64,000 bases of DNA from Chryseobacterium daecheongense. Its GTDB lineage: Bacteria; Bacteroidota; Bacteroidia; Flavobacteriales; Weeksellaceae. Made by a program: the position numbers and the translations under genes. A model generated the notes under the pieces. It did no database searches, had not been told where the DNA came from, and worked only from the letters and a program-made list of their open reading frames with translations. Of the stretch, positions 26,329-36,002 are shown in pieces. The stretch's first letter is position 1; each line of letters opens with the position of its first letter. Location of the stretch: NCBI GenBank assembly GCA_027920525.1, contig CP115858.1:186001-250000 (forward strand), in the 5' to 3' direction.

Positions 26329-27066
26329 ATGAAAAAAATAATCGCCTTTGCTGTTCTTACGGGTCTGATATCGTGTACCGATGATGTGCTGCAACCTTAT
26401 GATAAATCACAGAAACCTGCAGAAATCAGTGTCAAGGGATATTCAAAACCGGATGTACTGCAGCTCCGGCTTAATGGAAAACCGGTAAGCATTAATGGAA
26501 GTACATCTTATACCAATACTATAGAAACAAAGCTGAGCTTTGTCGTGGATGAAGGGGAAACAGATCAGATTGAGATCTTTAACCATGAAACCGGCAAACA
26601 GATCGCAAAATATAACATCGATTTTAATACAGTGGATCAGTATAAAAATCTGAATTTCTTCAATCTGCCCGGGATCTATCTTCAGACCTATGCAGTAAAG
26701 CCACAGGTTAACCTGGGGAAGGTAGGTTTCGAGCTTATTTTTCCGAATCTAGGACAATATTCCCATACTACATTACAAAGTGTGAAAGGAATACTCAAAA
26801 AAGAGAATGGAGATGTTCTCGCTGAATTTGAAAATATTGAAAAAAATAACTTCTCTTCACTTAAAATGTATAGCTTTTTCAGTGTTACTGCTCCCGTTTA
26901 TCTGGAGTTGTACAAGCCTGGAAGTACTGACCCTTATTTTGGATCACAAACGATTAGAGTAAAAATAAAACAGGATATCGGAGCTAATATGATCGTGCTG
27001 CAGGAAAAAGCGGAAGGCGGTACTGTTCAGATTATTGGTGATATTGACATCGCAGACTACCTGTAA
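26329..27066 (+). CDS. Lipoprotein of unknown function
   Basis: 245 residues from the ATG at 26329, which starts directly with the signal peptide MKKIIAFAVLTGLISC (lipobox LISC, Cys16) and 'TDD', an acidic tail favouring surface export. An in-frame ATG at 26317 adds four residues; the frame is open further upstream without a signal-like start. The rest looks like two beta-sandwich halves (about 35-130 and 135-245). No family is recognised. It sits 25 bases before the S41 peptidase gene, so the two are likely expressed together. Confidence 0.7.
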   Translation: MKKIIAFAVLTGLISCTDDVLQPYDKSQKPAEISVKGYSKPDVLQLRLNGKPVSINGSTSYTNTIETKLSFVVDEGETDQIEIFNHETGKQIAKYNIDFNTVDQYKNLNFFNLPGIYLQTYAVKPQVNLGKVGFELIFPNLGQYSHTTLQSVKGILKKENGDVLAEFENIEKNNFSSLKMYSFFSVTAPVYLELYKPGSTDPYFGSQTIRVKIKQDIGANMIVLQEKAEGGTVQIIGDIDIADYL

Positions 27067-27091
27067 AATAAAAAATCATTCGGATAAGATC

Positions 27092-28444
27092 ATGCATAAA
27101 TTTTTAAAATCCTACCTACTTGTTTTATTATTTTTAAGCTCAGCAGTTATCGTTTCCTGCCGTTCCGAGGAAGAATCTGTTCCTGATTTTCCCGACGGAA
27201 GCGTAGAGTCTGTCAATGTCTGGGTTCATGAAAACATGAAACGTTATTATTTCTGGGAGGATCAGATGCCTGCAAAACCGGATTATCATCTTCCTGTAAA
27301 AAAATTTTTTGCAAGCCTCCTATCTCAGAATGACCGTTTTTCAAGCATTGTAAATACGGAAGATGCTTCTACTTACCTGCGGACGGTCCGCAACATGTAT
27401 GGCTTTGATTATGCAGTATTGCAGCTTGCTAACGGTCAGATAACGGCTGTGATAAAATTGGTATTACAGGATTCTCCGGCTCAGAATGCAGGCCTGAAAC
27501 GAGGGATGATCATTAAGAAGATCAATGGAAGTGAGATTACGGCATCGAATGCGGAAAGTCTTTTAAATTCTATTCCGGACAATACTACGCTGGACCTGAG
27601 CGTAGGTAATTGGGACAACGGAAACGTAATTGATGAAAAAGATATAAAAGTGTACTATGGATTTTCGCTCAGCCAGCCTGTTATATCTAAAATTTTTGAA
27701 CAAAACGGAAAAAAGACAGGGTATTTATACATCTATGATTTTCCGGATGGCATGTCTCACAGTCTCAATCAGAAGTTTGCAGAATTTAAAGCTAACGGTG
27801 TACAGGATCTTATCGTGGACCTCAGGTATAATTATGGAGGATCAGTAGCTTCTGCGGCCGCATTATGTGCAATGATCCCTTCCGGAATAACGGGCAATTC
27901 TCCTTTTATAACCTATAAAGGAAATAAAAATGGGGGGGAGGTGAAAAAAACATTTGCCGAACAAATTGCCTATGACCCTGCCGCTCTGAATTTCACAACA
28001 CTCCATGCCAATAATCTGCAGTTGACCAAAGTATATATACTTACCTCGGGAAGTACGGCCTCAGCCTCGGAAATCGTTATCAATAATCTAAAACCTTATA
28101 TGCAGGTGATACAGATGGGAGGGAAAACGCTAGGAAAAGATATGGCTGGATTTGCTATTACGGATGATCGGAAACCTAAAAAGATTTCCTGGCAGCTTCA
28201 CCCGGTCATCTATAAAGTATATAATGCTAACGGACAGGGAGAATACAGCAATGGAATTTCACCGCAGTTTCCTGTAGATGAATATGCATCTTTGCCTCTG
28301 AAGTCTTTAGGGCAGGCTGATGAAACCTTATTGCAATCGGCTTTAGGCAAGGTGTCGTCTAAATCCGCTTATTTCGAAACTTTAACGCATCAGGTAAAAA
28401 TAATTACAGAAAGTGAAAAGCCTTTATCTATGGGTAAACACTAA
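27092..28444 (+). CDS. S41 family carboxy-terminal processing peptidase, lipoprotein
   Basis: 450 residues from ATG 27092. Lipobox VIVSC (Cys about 22) then 'RSEEES'. An S41 N-terminal three-helix part (about 40-110, 'WVHENMKRYYFWEDQMP'), a PDZ domain (about 110-195, AGLKRGMIIKKINGSEI), and the protease core with 'LIVDLRYNYGG', the nucleophile region GSTASASEIVI and the downstream Lys in GGKTLGKDM, the Ser/Lys dyad of this family. It should cleave proteins at or near C-termini in the periplasm or at the surface. Presence in this receptor/T9SS-cargo locus hints at processing of a partner, which is inference. Confidence 0.9.
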   Translation: MHKFLKSYLLVLLFLSSAVIVSCRSEEESVPDFPDGSVESVNVWVHENMKRYYFWEDQMPAKPDYHLPVKKFFASLLSQNDRFSSIVNTEDASTYLRTVRNMYGFDYAVLQLANGQITAVIKLVLQDSPAQNAGLKRGMIIKKINGSEITASNAESLLNSIPDNTTLDLSVGNWDNGNVIDEKDIKVYYGFSLSQPVISKIFEQNGKKTGYLYIYDFPDGMSHSLNQKFAEFKANGVQDLIVDLRYNYGGSVASAAALCAMIPSGITGNSPFITYKGNKNGGEVKKTFAEQIAYDPAALNFTTLHANNLQLTKVYILTSGSTASASEIVINNLKPYMQVIQMGGKTLGKDMAGFAITDDRKPKKISWQLHPVIYKVYNANGQGEYSNGISPQFPVDEYASLPLKSLGQADETLLQSALGKVSSKSAYFETLTHQVKIITESEKPLSMGKH

Positions 28445-28498
28445 ATATTAAAAATAAAAAACCAAATCAAACTATATTTTTTTAAAATTGAATTCACT

Positions 28499-28774
28499 AT
28501 GCAGGGAATAGAGCCAAAAATACACCAGGAAGTAATCAAGAGAATTAATGATCTGGAGCAGCTTTTAAAGCAATCTCCCGATCAGGACAGGACCTATACA
28601 GATGAAATTGTTATGATGAACACGGAATTATCAGCGCTGTATGAAGAGTATCTTAGTATAAAAAAGAGATTGGAAACCTGCATTAAACTCTACAGGTCAA
28701 GACATATTGAGATCAGAAAGCACCTTACCCATAATATTAGAAAGATTAAACGGGAAAGGGTTAACCGAAAATAA
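28499..28774 (+). CDS. Small predicted coiled-coil protein of unknown function
   Basis: 91 residues, highly charged and almost wholly helical, with heptad-like spacing of I/L residues (VIKRINDLEQLLKQ, MNTELSALYEEYLSIKKRLE) and a basic C-terminal tail (RKHLTHNIRKIKRERVNRK). No signal peptide and no family recognised. It lies alone between the S41 peptidase and the phosphorelay genes; its codon use and ATG support a real gene, but this is less certain than for its neighbours. Confidence 0.6.
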   Translation: MQGIEPKIHQEVIKRINDLEQLLKQSPDQDRTYTDEIVMMNTELSALYEEYLSIKKRLETCIKLYRSRHIEIRKHLTHNIRKIKRERVNRK

Positions 28775-29102
28775 ATAAAGGGTACCTATTTAAAAATAGG
28801 GTCCCGCGACTCAACTTTTACGAATAAAAACCTGAGCCGGAAAATTAATTGATAAAATGTGGTATCTATAATGGTTCAGTAAACAGGTTTTTTTTGATTT
28901 TATATTGAGTTAAATTCGGTTAAATAGTATTTTAATTAAGGAATAATTGGTATTTTGTAATGAATGTGTGCTGATAATTGTATTATTGGTTGGTTTTTTA
29001 ATGGATAATTGATTTTAAGAACATTATTAAGAAAATCAATCATTTTTTGGGATTTTGTGAGTACTTTTGAGGACTTAACTCCCATTAGATTATTTGTGCT
29101 TT
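28775..29102. other. Intergenic region before the phosphorelay cluster
   Basis: 328 AT-rich bases. Near its start GGGTACCTATTT and AAATAGGGTCCC (28781-28806) form an imperfect hairpin with two mismatches and no T run, possibly an end of transcript. A promoter for the kinase genes is expected in the remainder but not clearly visible. Confidence 0.45.
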
Positions 29103-30572
29103 ATGATCTTAATTGTCGATGATAACCAAAACAATATTTACTCATTAAAGAAACTATTAGAATCCAAAGATTTTCAGGTAGATACTGCTAATTCCGGTGA
29201 AGAAGCATTAGGGAAAGCATTGAAAAATGATTATGCCCTAATTATTCTCGATGTTCAGATGCCGGGAATGGATGGTTTTGAGGTAGCTGAAATATTTGCA
29301 GGTTATAGTAAAACGAAAGAAATTCCTATTATATTTCTTTCAGCGGTAAATACAGAAAAGAGATTTATCACCAAAGGATATGCTTCCGGAGGTAAGGACT
29401 ATGTCACCAAGCCGGTAGATCCCGAAATTCTTTTACTGAAAGTTAAAACATTTTATAATCTGCAGGAGCAGAATATTGAAATGAAAAAAACTCAGCAGAG
29501 TTTACAGCTTGAGGTAAAAGGAAGAAGAGAGTCACAGGTTACTATGAAGTCTCAGATTGATCACTTTCATCTGATGCTGGAAGGCTTGCCGCAAATTGCA
29601 TTTACGTTGAATGATAAAGGGATCATCGATTTTGTCAACGGCAGATGGTATCAGTATTCAACATCTGATAAAAACTTCCCCGAAACTTTTCCTGATGATT
29701 TAGATATAAAGGAGCAATTTGAAATTTCAAGGAAAAATGGAAAATCACTTCAGCTTGAGACGCGGATAAAAAATATTGAATCCGGAGAATACAGGTATCA
29801 TTTATTGAGAATATCACCGGTTTATGAAGGTAACCATGTCAAAAACTGGGTAGGAACATTTACGGATATTGATGATCAGAAGAGGGTAGAAAATGAGAAA
29901 GATGAATTCCTGAGTATTGCCAGTCATGAACTGAAAACTCCTCTTACAAGCATTAAAGCGTATGTTCAGTTGTTGGAACGCAAGCTAAAACTTGACAAAG
30001 ACAGTGCAGAAGCAGGATATGTAACCAAGGTCCAGGATCAGATCGAAAAATTGAACAGCCTTATAAGTGACTTACTGGATGTCTCTAAAATTGAGAACGG
30101 GAAGCTGAAGATCAACAGGAAACCTTCCAATCTTGAGAAGATAATTGAAAATGCTATCGAAACCATACTTCAGACTCATGATGAAAATAAGGTAAAAATC
30201 CAGCGTCACGGGGAAATACCGGATATCCTTATTCCGTTTGATGAAATTCGTATAGAGCAGGTATTGATCAATTTCCTGACCAATGCCATCAAATATTCAC
30301 CACAAAATAACCAGGTTATTGTCACTACATTTGTAGATGATGACCAGGTAAAAGTAAGTGTTACCGATTTTGGAATCGGGATTCCTGATTTTAAACAAAA
30401 GGCAGTATTCCAGAAATTTTATCGTGTAGAAGAATCGTCACTACAATTTCAGGGAATGGGAATAGGCTTGTATATCTGTTCAGAGATCATCAAGCAGCAC
30501 CATGGAACAATCGGATTATCAAGTATTGTCAATGAAGGTTCCACATTTTACTTCACTTTACCCTTAAACTAA
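29103..30572 (+). CDS. Receiver-PAS-histidine kinase hybrid protein
   Basis: 489 residues from the ATG at 29103 (MILIVDDNQNN), chosen over a TTG three codons upstream because it begins at the receiver strand. Receiver domain 1-118 with acidic pair D6/D7, phosphoacceptor D50 (LIILDVQMPGMDG) and Lys103 region (YVTKPVDP); PAS-like domain about 150-262; HisKA with H275 (SIASHELKTPL); HATPase_c about 380-489 with N box (INFLTNAIKYSP) and G boxes (DFGIGIP, GMGIGLYI). It is soluble. It likely exchanges phosphate with the membrane kinase encoded 6 bases downstream. Confidence 0.92.
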   Translation: MILIVDDNQNNIYSLKKLLESKDFQVDTANSGEEALGKALKNDYALIILDVQMPGMDGFEVAEIFAGYSKTKEIPIIFLSAVNTEKRFITKGYASGGKDYVTKPVDPEILLLKVKTFYNLQEQNIEMKKTQQSLQLEVKGRRESQVTMKSQIDHFHLMLEGLPQIAFTLNDKGIIDFVNGRWYQYSTSDKNFPETFPDDLDIKEQFEISRKNGKSLQLETRIKNIESGEYRYHLLRISPVYEGNHVKNWVGTFTDIDDQKRVENEKDEFLSIASHELKTPLTSIKAYVQLLERKLKLDKDSAEAGYVTKVQDQIEKLNSLISDLLDVSKIENGKLKINRKPSNLEKIIENAIETILQTHDENKVKIQRHGEIPDILIPFDEIRIEQVLINFLTNAIKYSPQNNQVIVTTFVDDDQVKVSVTDFGIGIPDFKQKAVFQKFYRVEESSLQFQGMGIGLYICSEIIKQHHGTIGLSSIVNEGSTFYFTLPLN

Positions 30573-30578
30573 TTTTTT

Positions 30579-33500
30579 ATGCCACAAAAAGTTATAAGAA
30601 ATCTGCAATTTGGAGTCGGGCTTTCGCTGTTAATTTTAATAGCAAGTTCCGTAGCATCGTACTGGAGCATTCAGAAACAGATGGAAAACCGCGAAAGCCT
30701 TTCCCGTACAAGAAGATCCATTACTGCAGTAAAAGATATATTAATTTCCCTTCTGGATGCAGAAACTGCCAACAGAGGATACCAGCTTACCGGCAAGCAA
30801 AATTTTCTGGAACCCTATAACAGAAGCGTTGCAGCCTATCCTAAAGCAATTGCCTATGCTAAATCCTTAGACATTAAAGATAAGGCACAGCTAAAGCGTT
30901 TGGCGGATCTGGAATATAATGTGAACACGAATATCGGTAACCTTAAGCAATTTGTTGAAAACAGGAGCAAAGGAATCGTAATGACGCAGGATCAGCTTAT
31001 TTTAAGCAAATCCTATATGGACAAATGCAGAAAGATCGTTAGTGATTTTGTACGGTATGAAGAAATTCAGCTTGAAATAAAAAACAAAGATCTTAACCGT
31101 TCCTCAAACACCACTGTTATTTTTATCATTTTTTCAGCACTTGCAGCCATAGTGGTAACTACTTTCTTTTATCTTAAATTAAGAAGTGACCTTCTCCGCA
31201 GAGATAAGCTTGAAAAAGAGCTGAAAGCAAAAGATCTGGAAATCACAAAACGGGTAAGTGCAATCCAGCAGATTGCCAATAGAGTTGCCAACGGAGACTA
31301 TAGTCAAAGGGCTGTGGATAATGTACAGGATGATCTTGGAGATCTTGTGGAATCACTGAATAATATGACGGACTCCCTAAAGAAATCCTTTGATAAAATA
31401 AACAGAAGCGACTGGCACCAGAAAGGATTGGCTTTACTGAATGAATCTCTGGTTGGGAATAAGTCTGTTAAAGAGGTTGTTACCAATTCCCTGAATCATA
31501 TTATCGAATACGGAGGAGGAACCAATGGTGCCATCTACCTGCTTGATGAAGGTAAATTATTCCTGAACAGTGCTGTAGCGCTGGAAGATAATATGAAAAA
31601 ATCTTTCGAACCGGGAGAAGGAATGGTAGGACAGGTCTTTCTTCAGAAGAAAACAAAGGTATATAACGACCTTAATGACGAAGATTTTGCGGCAACATTT
31701 GCCAGCAGCAAATTAAAGATTAATGGACTCGTAGTAATCCCTATTACTCTGGACAGGCAGAGTATCGGAGTTTTGGAAGTAGGCTCAACCACAAATTTCG
31801 ATCAGGATAAAATCAATTATTTCGCAGATAGCTGCAGGAATATAGCAACTGCCATAAGTGCGGCAAAAGGTCGTGAAAAGGAACAGCGTTTATTGGAAGA
31901 GACGCAGGCACAATCAGAAGAACTTCAGGTACAGCATGCAGAACTTGAAAACCTGAATACTGAACTCGAGGCGCAGACACAAAAGCTTCAGGCTTCAGAA
32001 GAAGAACTGAAAGTTCAGCAGGAAGAGCTTATGCAGACGAATGCAGAACTGGAAGAGCGTTCAAAATTACTGGAAGAAAAAAATCACCTCATTGCAGAAC
32101 GTAATATAGAGATCCAGAAAAAAGCGGAAGAACTGGCTTTAAGTACGCAGTACAAATCAGAATTTTTAGCCAATATGTCGCATGAGTTGAGGACTCCTCT
32201 TAATTCTATCCTGCTTCTTTCCCGTTTAATGGTAGAGAACCCGGAAGAAAATCTCAATGAGGACCAGGTAGAGTCAGCGAAAGTAATCCAGAGTTCAGGA
32301 AGAAGTTTGCTAACATTGATCGATGAGATCCTGGATCTTGCTAAAATTGAATCCGGGAAAATGGTTCTGGAATATGATGACGTTGCCCTGGAAGATGTGG
32401 TGAATGACCTGCGAAACCTGTTCAATCCTTTGGTTAATGAAAAAGGGATCAGATTTGACCTTGAAATAGAAGAAGGTCTTCAAAAGTCTATAGAAACGGA
32501 CCGGTTACGATTGGATCAGGTTTTACGTAACCTGCTTTCCAATGCTTTCAAATTTACACAGGAAGGAAGCGTGGGGCTGTTCATTAAAAAAGATCCTAAA
32601 AATAAAGACTTTATTACCTTCAGCGTAAAAGATACGGGAATCGGAATTCCGGAAGATAAGCAAAGAATTATTTTTGAAGCATTCCAGCAGGCAGACGGAT
32701 CTACCCAGCGTAAATTCGGTGGGACAGGTTTAGGATTATCCATAAGCCGTGAGATTGCCAAATTATTGGGTGGGGAATTATCGCTTACCAGTGTTGTTAA
32801 CGAAGGAAGTGAATTTAGTTTAACGATTCCGGTAAAAGCGGTCTCAGAAACGGTCCAGGTATCACTTGATAAAGAATTGGTAGAGATCATAAAAGAAGAT
32901 GTAGAGGAGATTAAGAACATTGCAGGATATGAAGAAGAACCGGAACAACCGCTTACGGTTTTGGAAATTCCTGAAGAAATAGCAGATGACCGGGATAATA
33001 TTACGGAGGATGACAAAGTTATATTGATCATCGAAGACGATACCAACTTTGCAAAGGCACTTCTGAAGTATGCCCACAGACAAAATTATAAAGGAGTAGT
33101 GGTTGTAAGAGGAGACCATGGGCTCTCTGCAGCATTACAATATCATCCTTTAGCTATCTTACTCGATATTCAGCTGCCGGTAAAAGATGGATGGCAGGTA
33201 ATGCATGAGTTGAAATCCAACCCAAAAACCAAACCTATTCCGGTGCACATGATGTCTTCGTTGCATATTAAAAAGCAGGAAAGTATCATGAGAGGAGCCA
33301 TTGACTTTATCAATAAGCCTGTGGCCCTTGAACAGATGACGGATGTATTTAAAAAAATTGAAGAAGCCCTTCGAAAATCACCTCAAAAAGTTCTTATTGT
33401 AGAGGAGAATGCTAAACATGCCAGCGCATTGTCATATTTCTTAAGCAATTTTGATATTTCTCTGGCGGTGAAAGATAATGTGGAGGACAGTATAAAGGCG

Positions 33501-34184
33501 CTTACGGAAGCTGAGGTAGATTGTGTTATCCTGGATGTGGGACCGGCAAGAGGAAAAGGATATAAGATCATAGAATCAATCAAAAGCTATGAAGGCCTTG
33601 AAAATCTTCCGATCATTATTTTTACAGAAAACAACCTGTCTTCCTCTGATGAGTTGAAGATCAAACAATATGCTGACTCTATTGTTGTTAAAACGGCACA
33701 TTCATACCAAAGGATATTGGATGAAGTCGGTTTATTCTTACATTTGGTTGAAGAGAAAAGTACAGAAGCACCGCGAAACAAAAATCTCGGATCACTTACT
33801 GAAGTATTAAGTGGAAAGAAGATTCTGATTACGGATGATGACGTACGGAATATATTTTCACTAACCAAAACGTTGGAAAAATACAAAGTAGAAGTCATCC
33901 TTGCGATGGATGGGAAGCAGGCTTTAGAACAGATTAAAGAACATCCGGATATTGATGCTGTTTTGATGGACATGATGATGCCGGAAATGGATGGCTATGA
34001 AACCATACAGGAAATAAGAAAAAAACAGGCGTTCAGCAGATTACCGATCATTGCCGTTACGGCAAAATCCATGATAGGCGACCGTGAAAAGTGCATTACC
34101 GCCGGGGCATCAGATTATATATCAAAGCCTGTGGATGTAGATCAGTTATTATCTTTGTTGCGTGTTTGGTTATATGAAAGCTAA
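30579..34184 (+). CDS. Membrane hybrid histidine kinase (CHASE3-HAMP-GAF-HisKA-HATPase-REC3)
   Basis: 1201 residues. Transmembrane helices near 12-30 and 178-200 flank a CHASE3 sensor; HAMP about 200-265; GAF about 285-430; a long coiled coil of EEL/QAE repeats (about 430-520); HisKA with H535 (FLANMSHELRTPL); HATPase_c about 640-775 (GTGIGIPEDKQ-type and GGTGLGLSI boxes). Three receivers follow: the first with D863 (LLDIQLPVKDGW), the second partly degenerate (acidic pair replaced by EE, D986 kept), the third with D1131 (LMDMMMPEMDGY). The CHASE3 domain suggests an extracytoplasmic cue, GAF a small ligand. Co-transcribed with the flanking genes. Confidence 0.92.
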   Translation: MPQKVIRNLQFGVGLSLLILIASSVASYWSIQKQMENRESLSRTRRSITAVKDILISLLDAETANRGYQLTGKQNFLEPYNRSVAAYPKAIAYAKSLDIKDKAQLKRLADLEYNVNTNIGNLKQFVENRSKGIVMTQDQLILSKSYMDKCRKIVSDFVRYEEIQLEIKNKDLNRSSNTTVIFIIFSALAAIVVTTFFYLKLRSDLLRRDKLEKELKAKDLEITKRVSAIQQIANRVANGDYSQRAVDNVQDDLGDLVESLNNMTDSLKKSFDKINRSDWHQKGLALLNESLVGNKSVKEVVTNSLNHIIEYGGGTNGAIYLLDEGKLFLNSAVALEDNMKKSFEPGEGMVGQVFLQKKTKVYNDLNDEDFAATFASSKLKINGLVVIPITLDRQSIGVLEVGSTTNFDQDKINYFADSCRNIATAISAAKGREKEQRLLEETQAQSEELQVQHAELENLNTELEAQTQKLQASEEELKVQQEELMQTNAELEERSKLLEEKNHLIAERNIEIQKKAEELALSTQYKSEFLANMSHELRTPLNSILLLSRLMVENPEENLNEDQVESAKVIQSSGRSLLTLIDEILDLAKIESGKMVLEYDDVALEDVVNDLRNLFNPLVNEKGIRFDLEIEEGLQKSIETDRLRLDQVLRNLLSNAFKFTQEGSVGLFIKKDPKNKDFITFSVKDTGIGIPEDKQRIIFEAFQQADGSTQRKFGGTGLGLSISREIAKLLGGELSLTSVVNEGSEFSLTIPVKAVSETVQVSLDKELVEIIKEDVEEIKNIAGYEEEPEQPLTVLEIPEEIADDRDNITEDDKVILIIEDDTNFAKALLKYAHRQNYKGVVVVRGDHGLSAALQYHPLAILLDIQLPVKDGWQVMHELKSNPKTKPIPVHMMSSLHIKKQESIMRGAIDFINKPVALEQMTDVFKKIEEALRKSPQKVLIVEENAKHASALSYFLSNFDISLAVKDNVEDSIKALTEAEVDCVILDVGPARGKGYKIIESIKSYEGLENLPIIIFTENNLSSSDELKIKQYADSIVVKTAHSYQRILDEVGLFLHLVEEKSTEAPRNKNLGSLTEVLSGKKILITDDDVRNIFSLTKTLEKYKVEVILAMDGKQALEQIKEHPDIDAVLMDMMMPEMDGYETIQEIRKKQAFSRLPIIAVTAKSMIGDREKCITAGASDYISKPVDVDQLLSLLRVWLYES

Positions 34185-34199
34185 AAAAACTCACTTCTG

Positions 34200-34565
34200 A
34201 TGAAAAAAAAGATTTTGATCGTGGATGACGATCCGCGAAACATATTTGCACTTAAACTTACTCTGAAAGCCAGAGGATATCAAATGGAGAGCTGTACAAT
34301 GGCGCAGGAAGCCATTGAACTTTTACAGAAAGACGACCGGATCGGGGTTGTATTGATGGATATGATGATGCCGGAAATGGATGGTTATGAAGCCATCAGG
34401 ATTATCCGCGAAACGCCTTCGATCAGTAAGGTTCCCATTATTGCCGTGACGGCACAAGCCATGAAGGAAGACCGCCAGAAATGTCTTGATGTTGGAGCAC
34501 AGGATTATGTGAAAAAGCCTATCGATGTCGATCTTTTATTAACTGCCATTGAAAAACTATCGTAG
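34200..34565 (+). CDS. Single-domain response regulator
   Basis: 121 residues, only a receiver domain: acidic pair DD (LIVDDDPRN), phosphoacceptor in VLMDMMMPEMDGYEA, Thr in IIAVTAQAM and Lys in YVKKPIDVD. It is very like the third receiver of the preceding hybrid kinase, so it probably arose from it and can serve as a mobile phosphate carrier. It has no output domain. Its TAG stop directly abuts the ATG of the CheR gene. Confidence 0.92.
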   Translation: MKKKILIVDDDPRNIFALKLTLKARGYQMESCTMAQEAIELLQKDDRIGVVLMDMMMPEMDGYEAIRIIRETPSISKVPIIAVTAQAMKEDRQKCLDVGAQDYVKKPIDVDLLLTAIEKLS

Positions 34566-35396
34566 ATGCTGGAACCAAGTATTGTAAAGGATGAAGAGGT
34601 AGAGCATCTGATAAAAGATGTTTATGAACTGTATGGTTATGACTTTTCCATGTACAGCAGGGCTTCGTTTAAACGAAGGGTAAACAGGATCTGCCTGATC
34701 GATAAGTTTACAAGTTTTGCAGAGTTAAGATATACTGTGCTTAATGATCCGGATTATCTGAAGCACTTTATCGAGGAAATTACGGTGAATGTGACGGAAA
34801 TGTTTCGTGATCCCTATTTTTTCAAAGCATTAAGGGAAAATATTTTACCCCAATTGGGAACCTATCCTTTAATCAGAATCTGGGTGGCAGGCTGTTCAAC
34901 CGGGGAAGAGGCTTATTCCATGGCCATATTATTGAAGGAAGCCGGTCTTTATCAGAAATCACTGATTTATGCTACGGATATTAACCCTTCTGTGCTGGAA
35001 ACAGCTCGTGCCGGAGTTTTTCCTCTGCAACAGATGAAATTGTATTCAGAGAATTATATACTTTCAGGAGGTAAAAAAGATTTTTCAGATTATTATACGG
35101 CCAATTATGACAGTGCAATGTTTGATTCAAGTCTCAAACAGAAATTGATTTTGTCTACCCATAATCTGGTGTCAGACAGCTCCTTTAACAGTTTTCAGCT
35201 GATTATATGTCGAAATGTGCTCATCTATTTTGATAAAGCTTTACAGGAGCGTGTTTTTCAGCTGTTTGACGATAGCCTTGAAAATCTGGGCTATCTTGCT
35301 TTAGGTTCGAAAGAAACTCTTAGATTTTCGAATCTGAACAGATATTATCATCAGGCCGATGATCAGCGGATCTGGAAGAAAGTAGACCATCATTAA
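34566..35396 (+). CDS. cheR: CheR-type protein-glutamate methyltransferase
   Basis: 276 residues. N-terminal CheR helical domain (about 1-75, 'YGYDFSMYSRASFKRRVNR') and a Rossmann SAM-dependent methyltransferase domain with motif I in IRIWVAGCSTGEEAYSMA (about 110-127), 'YATDINPSVLETARAG' and 'DLIICRNVLIYF'-like FQLIICRNVLIYFD. The family methylates glutamates of chemoreceptors with SAM. No receptor, CheA or CheW gene is present here and the genus is non-flagellated, so it probably acts in an alternative relay. Start abuts the preceding stop. Confidence 0.9.
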   Translation: MLEPSIVKDEEVEHLIKDVYELYGYDFSMYSRASFKRRVNRICLIDKFTSFAELRYTVLNDPDYLKHFIEEITVNVTEMFRDPYFFKALRENILPQLGTYPLIRIWVAGCSTGEEAYSMAILLKEAGLYQKSLIYATDINPSVLETARAGVFPLQQMKLYSENYILSGGKKDFSDYYTANYDSAMFDSSLKQKLILSTHNLVSDSSFNSFQLIICRNVLIYFDKALQERVFQLFDDSLENLGYLALGSKETLRFSNLNRYYHQADDQRIWKKVDHH

Positions 35397-35404
35397 TATT
35401 TTAT

Positions 35405-35986
35405 ATGAAAGAAATAGAAGAGAATATTGAACTCGTTGTCATAGGAGGTTCTGCGGGAAGCTTGGAAGTGATATTAGATATGGTGAAAAAGCTGGATCAT
35501 AAGATCAGCTTTCCCATTATATTGGTTGTTCACCGTAAATCTCAATCCGTAAGCATTTTACCGACTTTGCTGCAGCAGTTTTCTTCTATAGAAGTAACGG
35601 AAATTGAAGATAAAACAGAAATAAATAATAATCAGATCTATATTGTGCCGGCCGACTATCATCTTTTATTTGAAAGCAAAGAGCTGGTATCTCTTGATAG
35701 TTCGGAAAAAATGAATTATTCACGTCCATCGATTGATGTAACCTTTAAGTCAGCTGCAGAAATATATGGGAAAAGTCTTGTCGGAATATTGTTATCCGGT
35801 GCTAATGCCGATGGAGTAGAAGGTTTACAGTATATTAAAAAAAATCATGGAAGGGTGTGGATCCAGGATCCGGATACCGCGGAGGTTAACTATATGCCCA
35901 GACATGCAGTGGAAGGAGTGAGCTATGATCTCATCATTACTCCTGAAAATCTTGCAGAGTGCATTAATCAATTAAACCGGTTTTAA
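35405..35986 (+). CDS. cheB: CheB-type protein-glutamate methylesterase, catalytic domain only
   Basis: 193 residues, without the usual N-terminal receiver. The triad is visible: S16 in VVIGGSAGSLE, H43 in LVVHRKS, and the Asp of LSGANADGVEG near residue 137. The family removes methyl or amide groups from chemoreceptor glutamates. Lacking a receiver, its activity could be controlled by one of the stand-alone receivers encoded on either side. It lies 8 bases after cheR and 16 before the last receiver gene. Confidence 0.9.
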   Translation: MKEIEENIELVVIGGSAGSLEVILDMVKKLDHKISFPIILVVHRKSQSVSILPTLLQQFSSIEVTEIEDKTEINNNQIYIVPADYHLLFESKELVSLDSSEKMNYSRPSIDVTFKSAAEIYGKSLVGILLSGANADGVEGLQYIKKNHGRVWIQDPDTAEVNYMPRHAVEGVSYDLIITPENLAECINQLNRF

Positions 35987-36002
35987 ATTAAAGCTAATAT
36001 AT

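Noticed and set aside
32084..33973. Several long open frames on the minus strand opposite the hybrid kinase
   Set aside because: They are antisense shadows: Ser/Leu-rich, without start context, and fully covered by a well-supported kinase gene.
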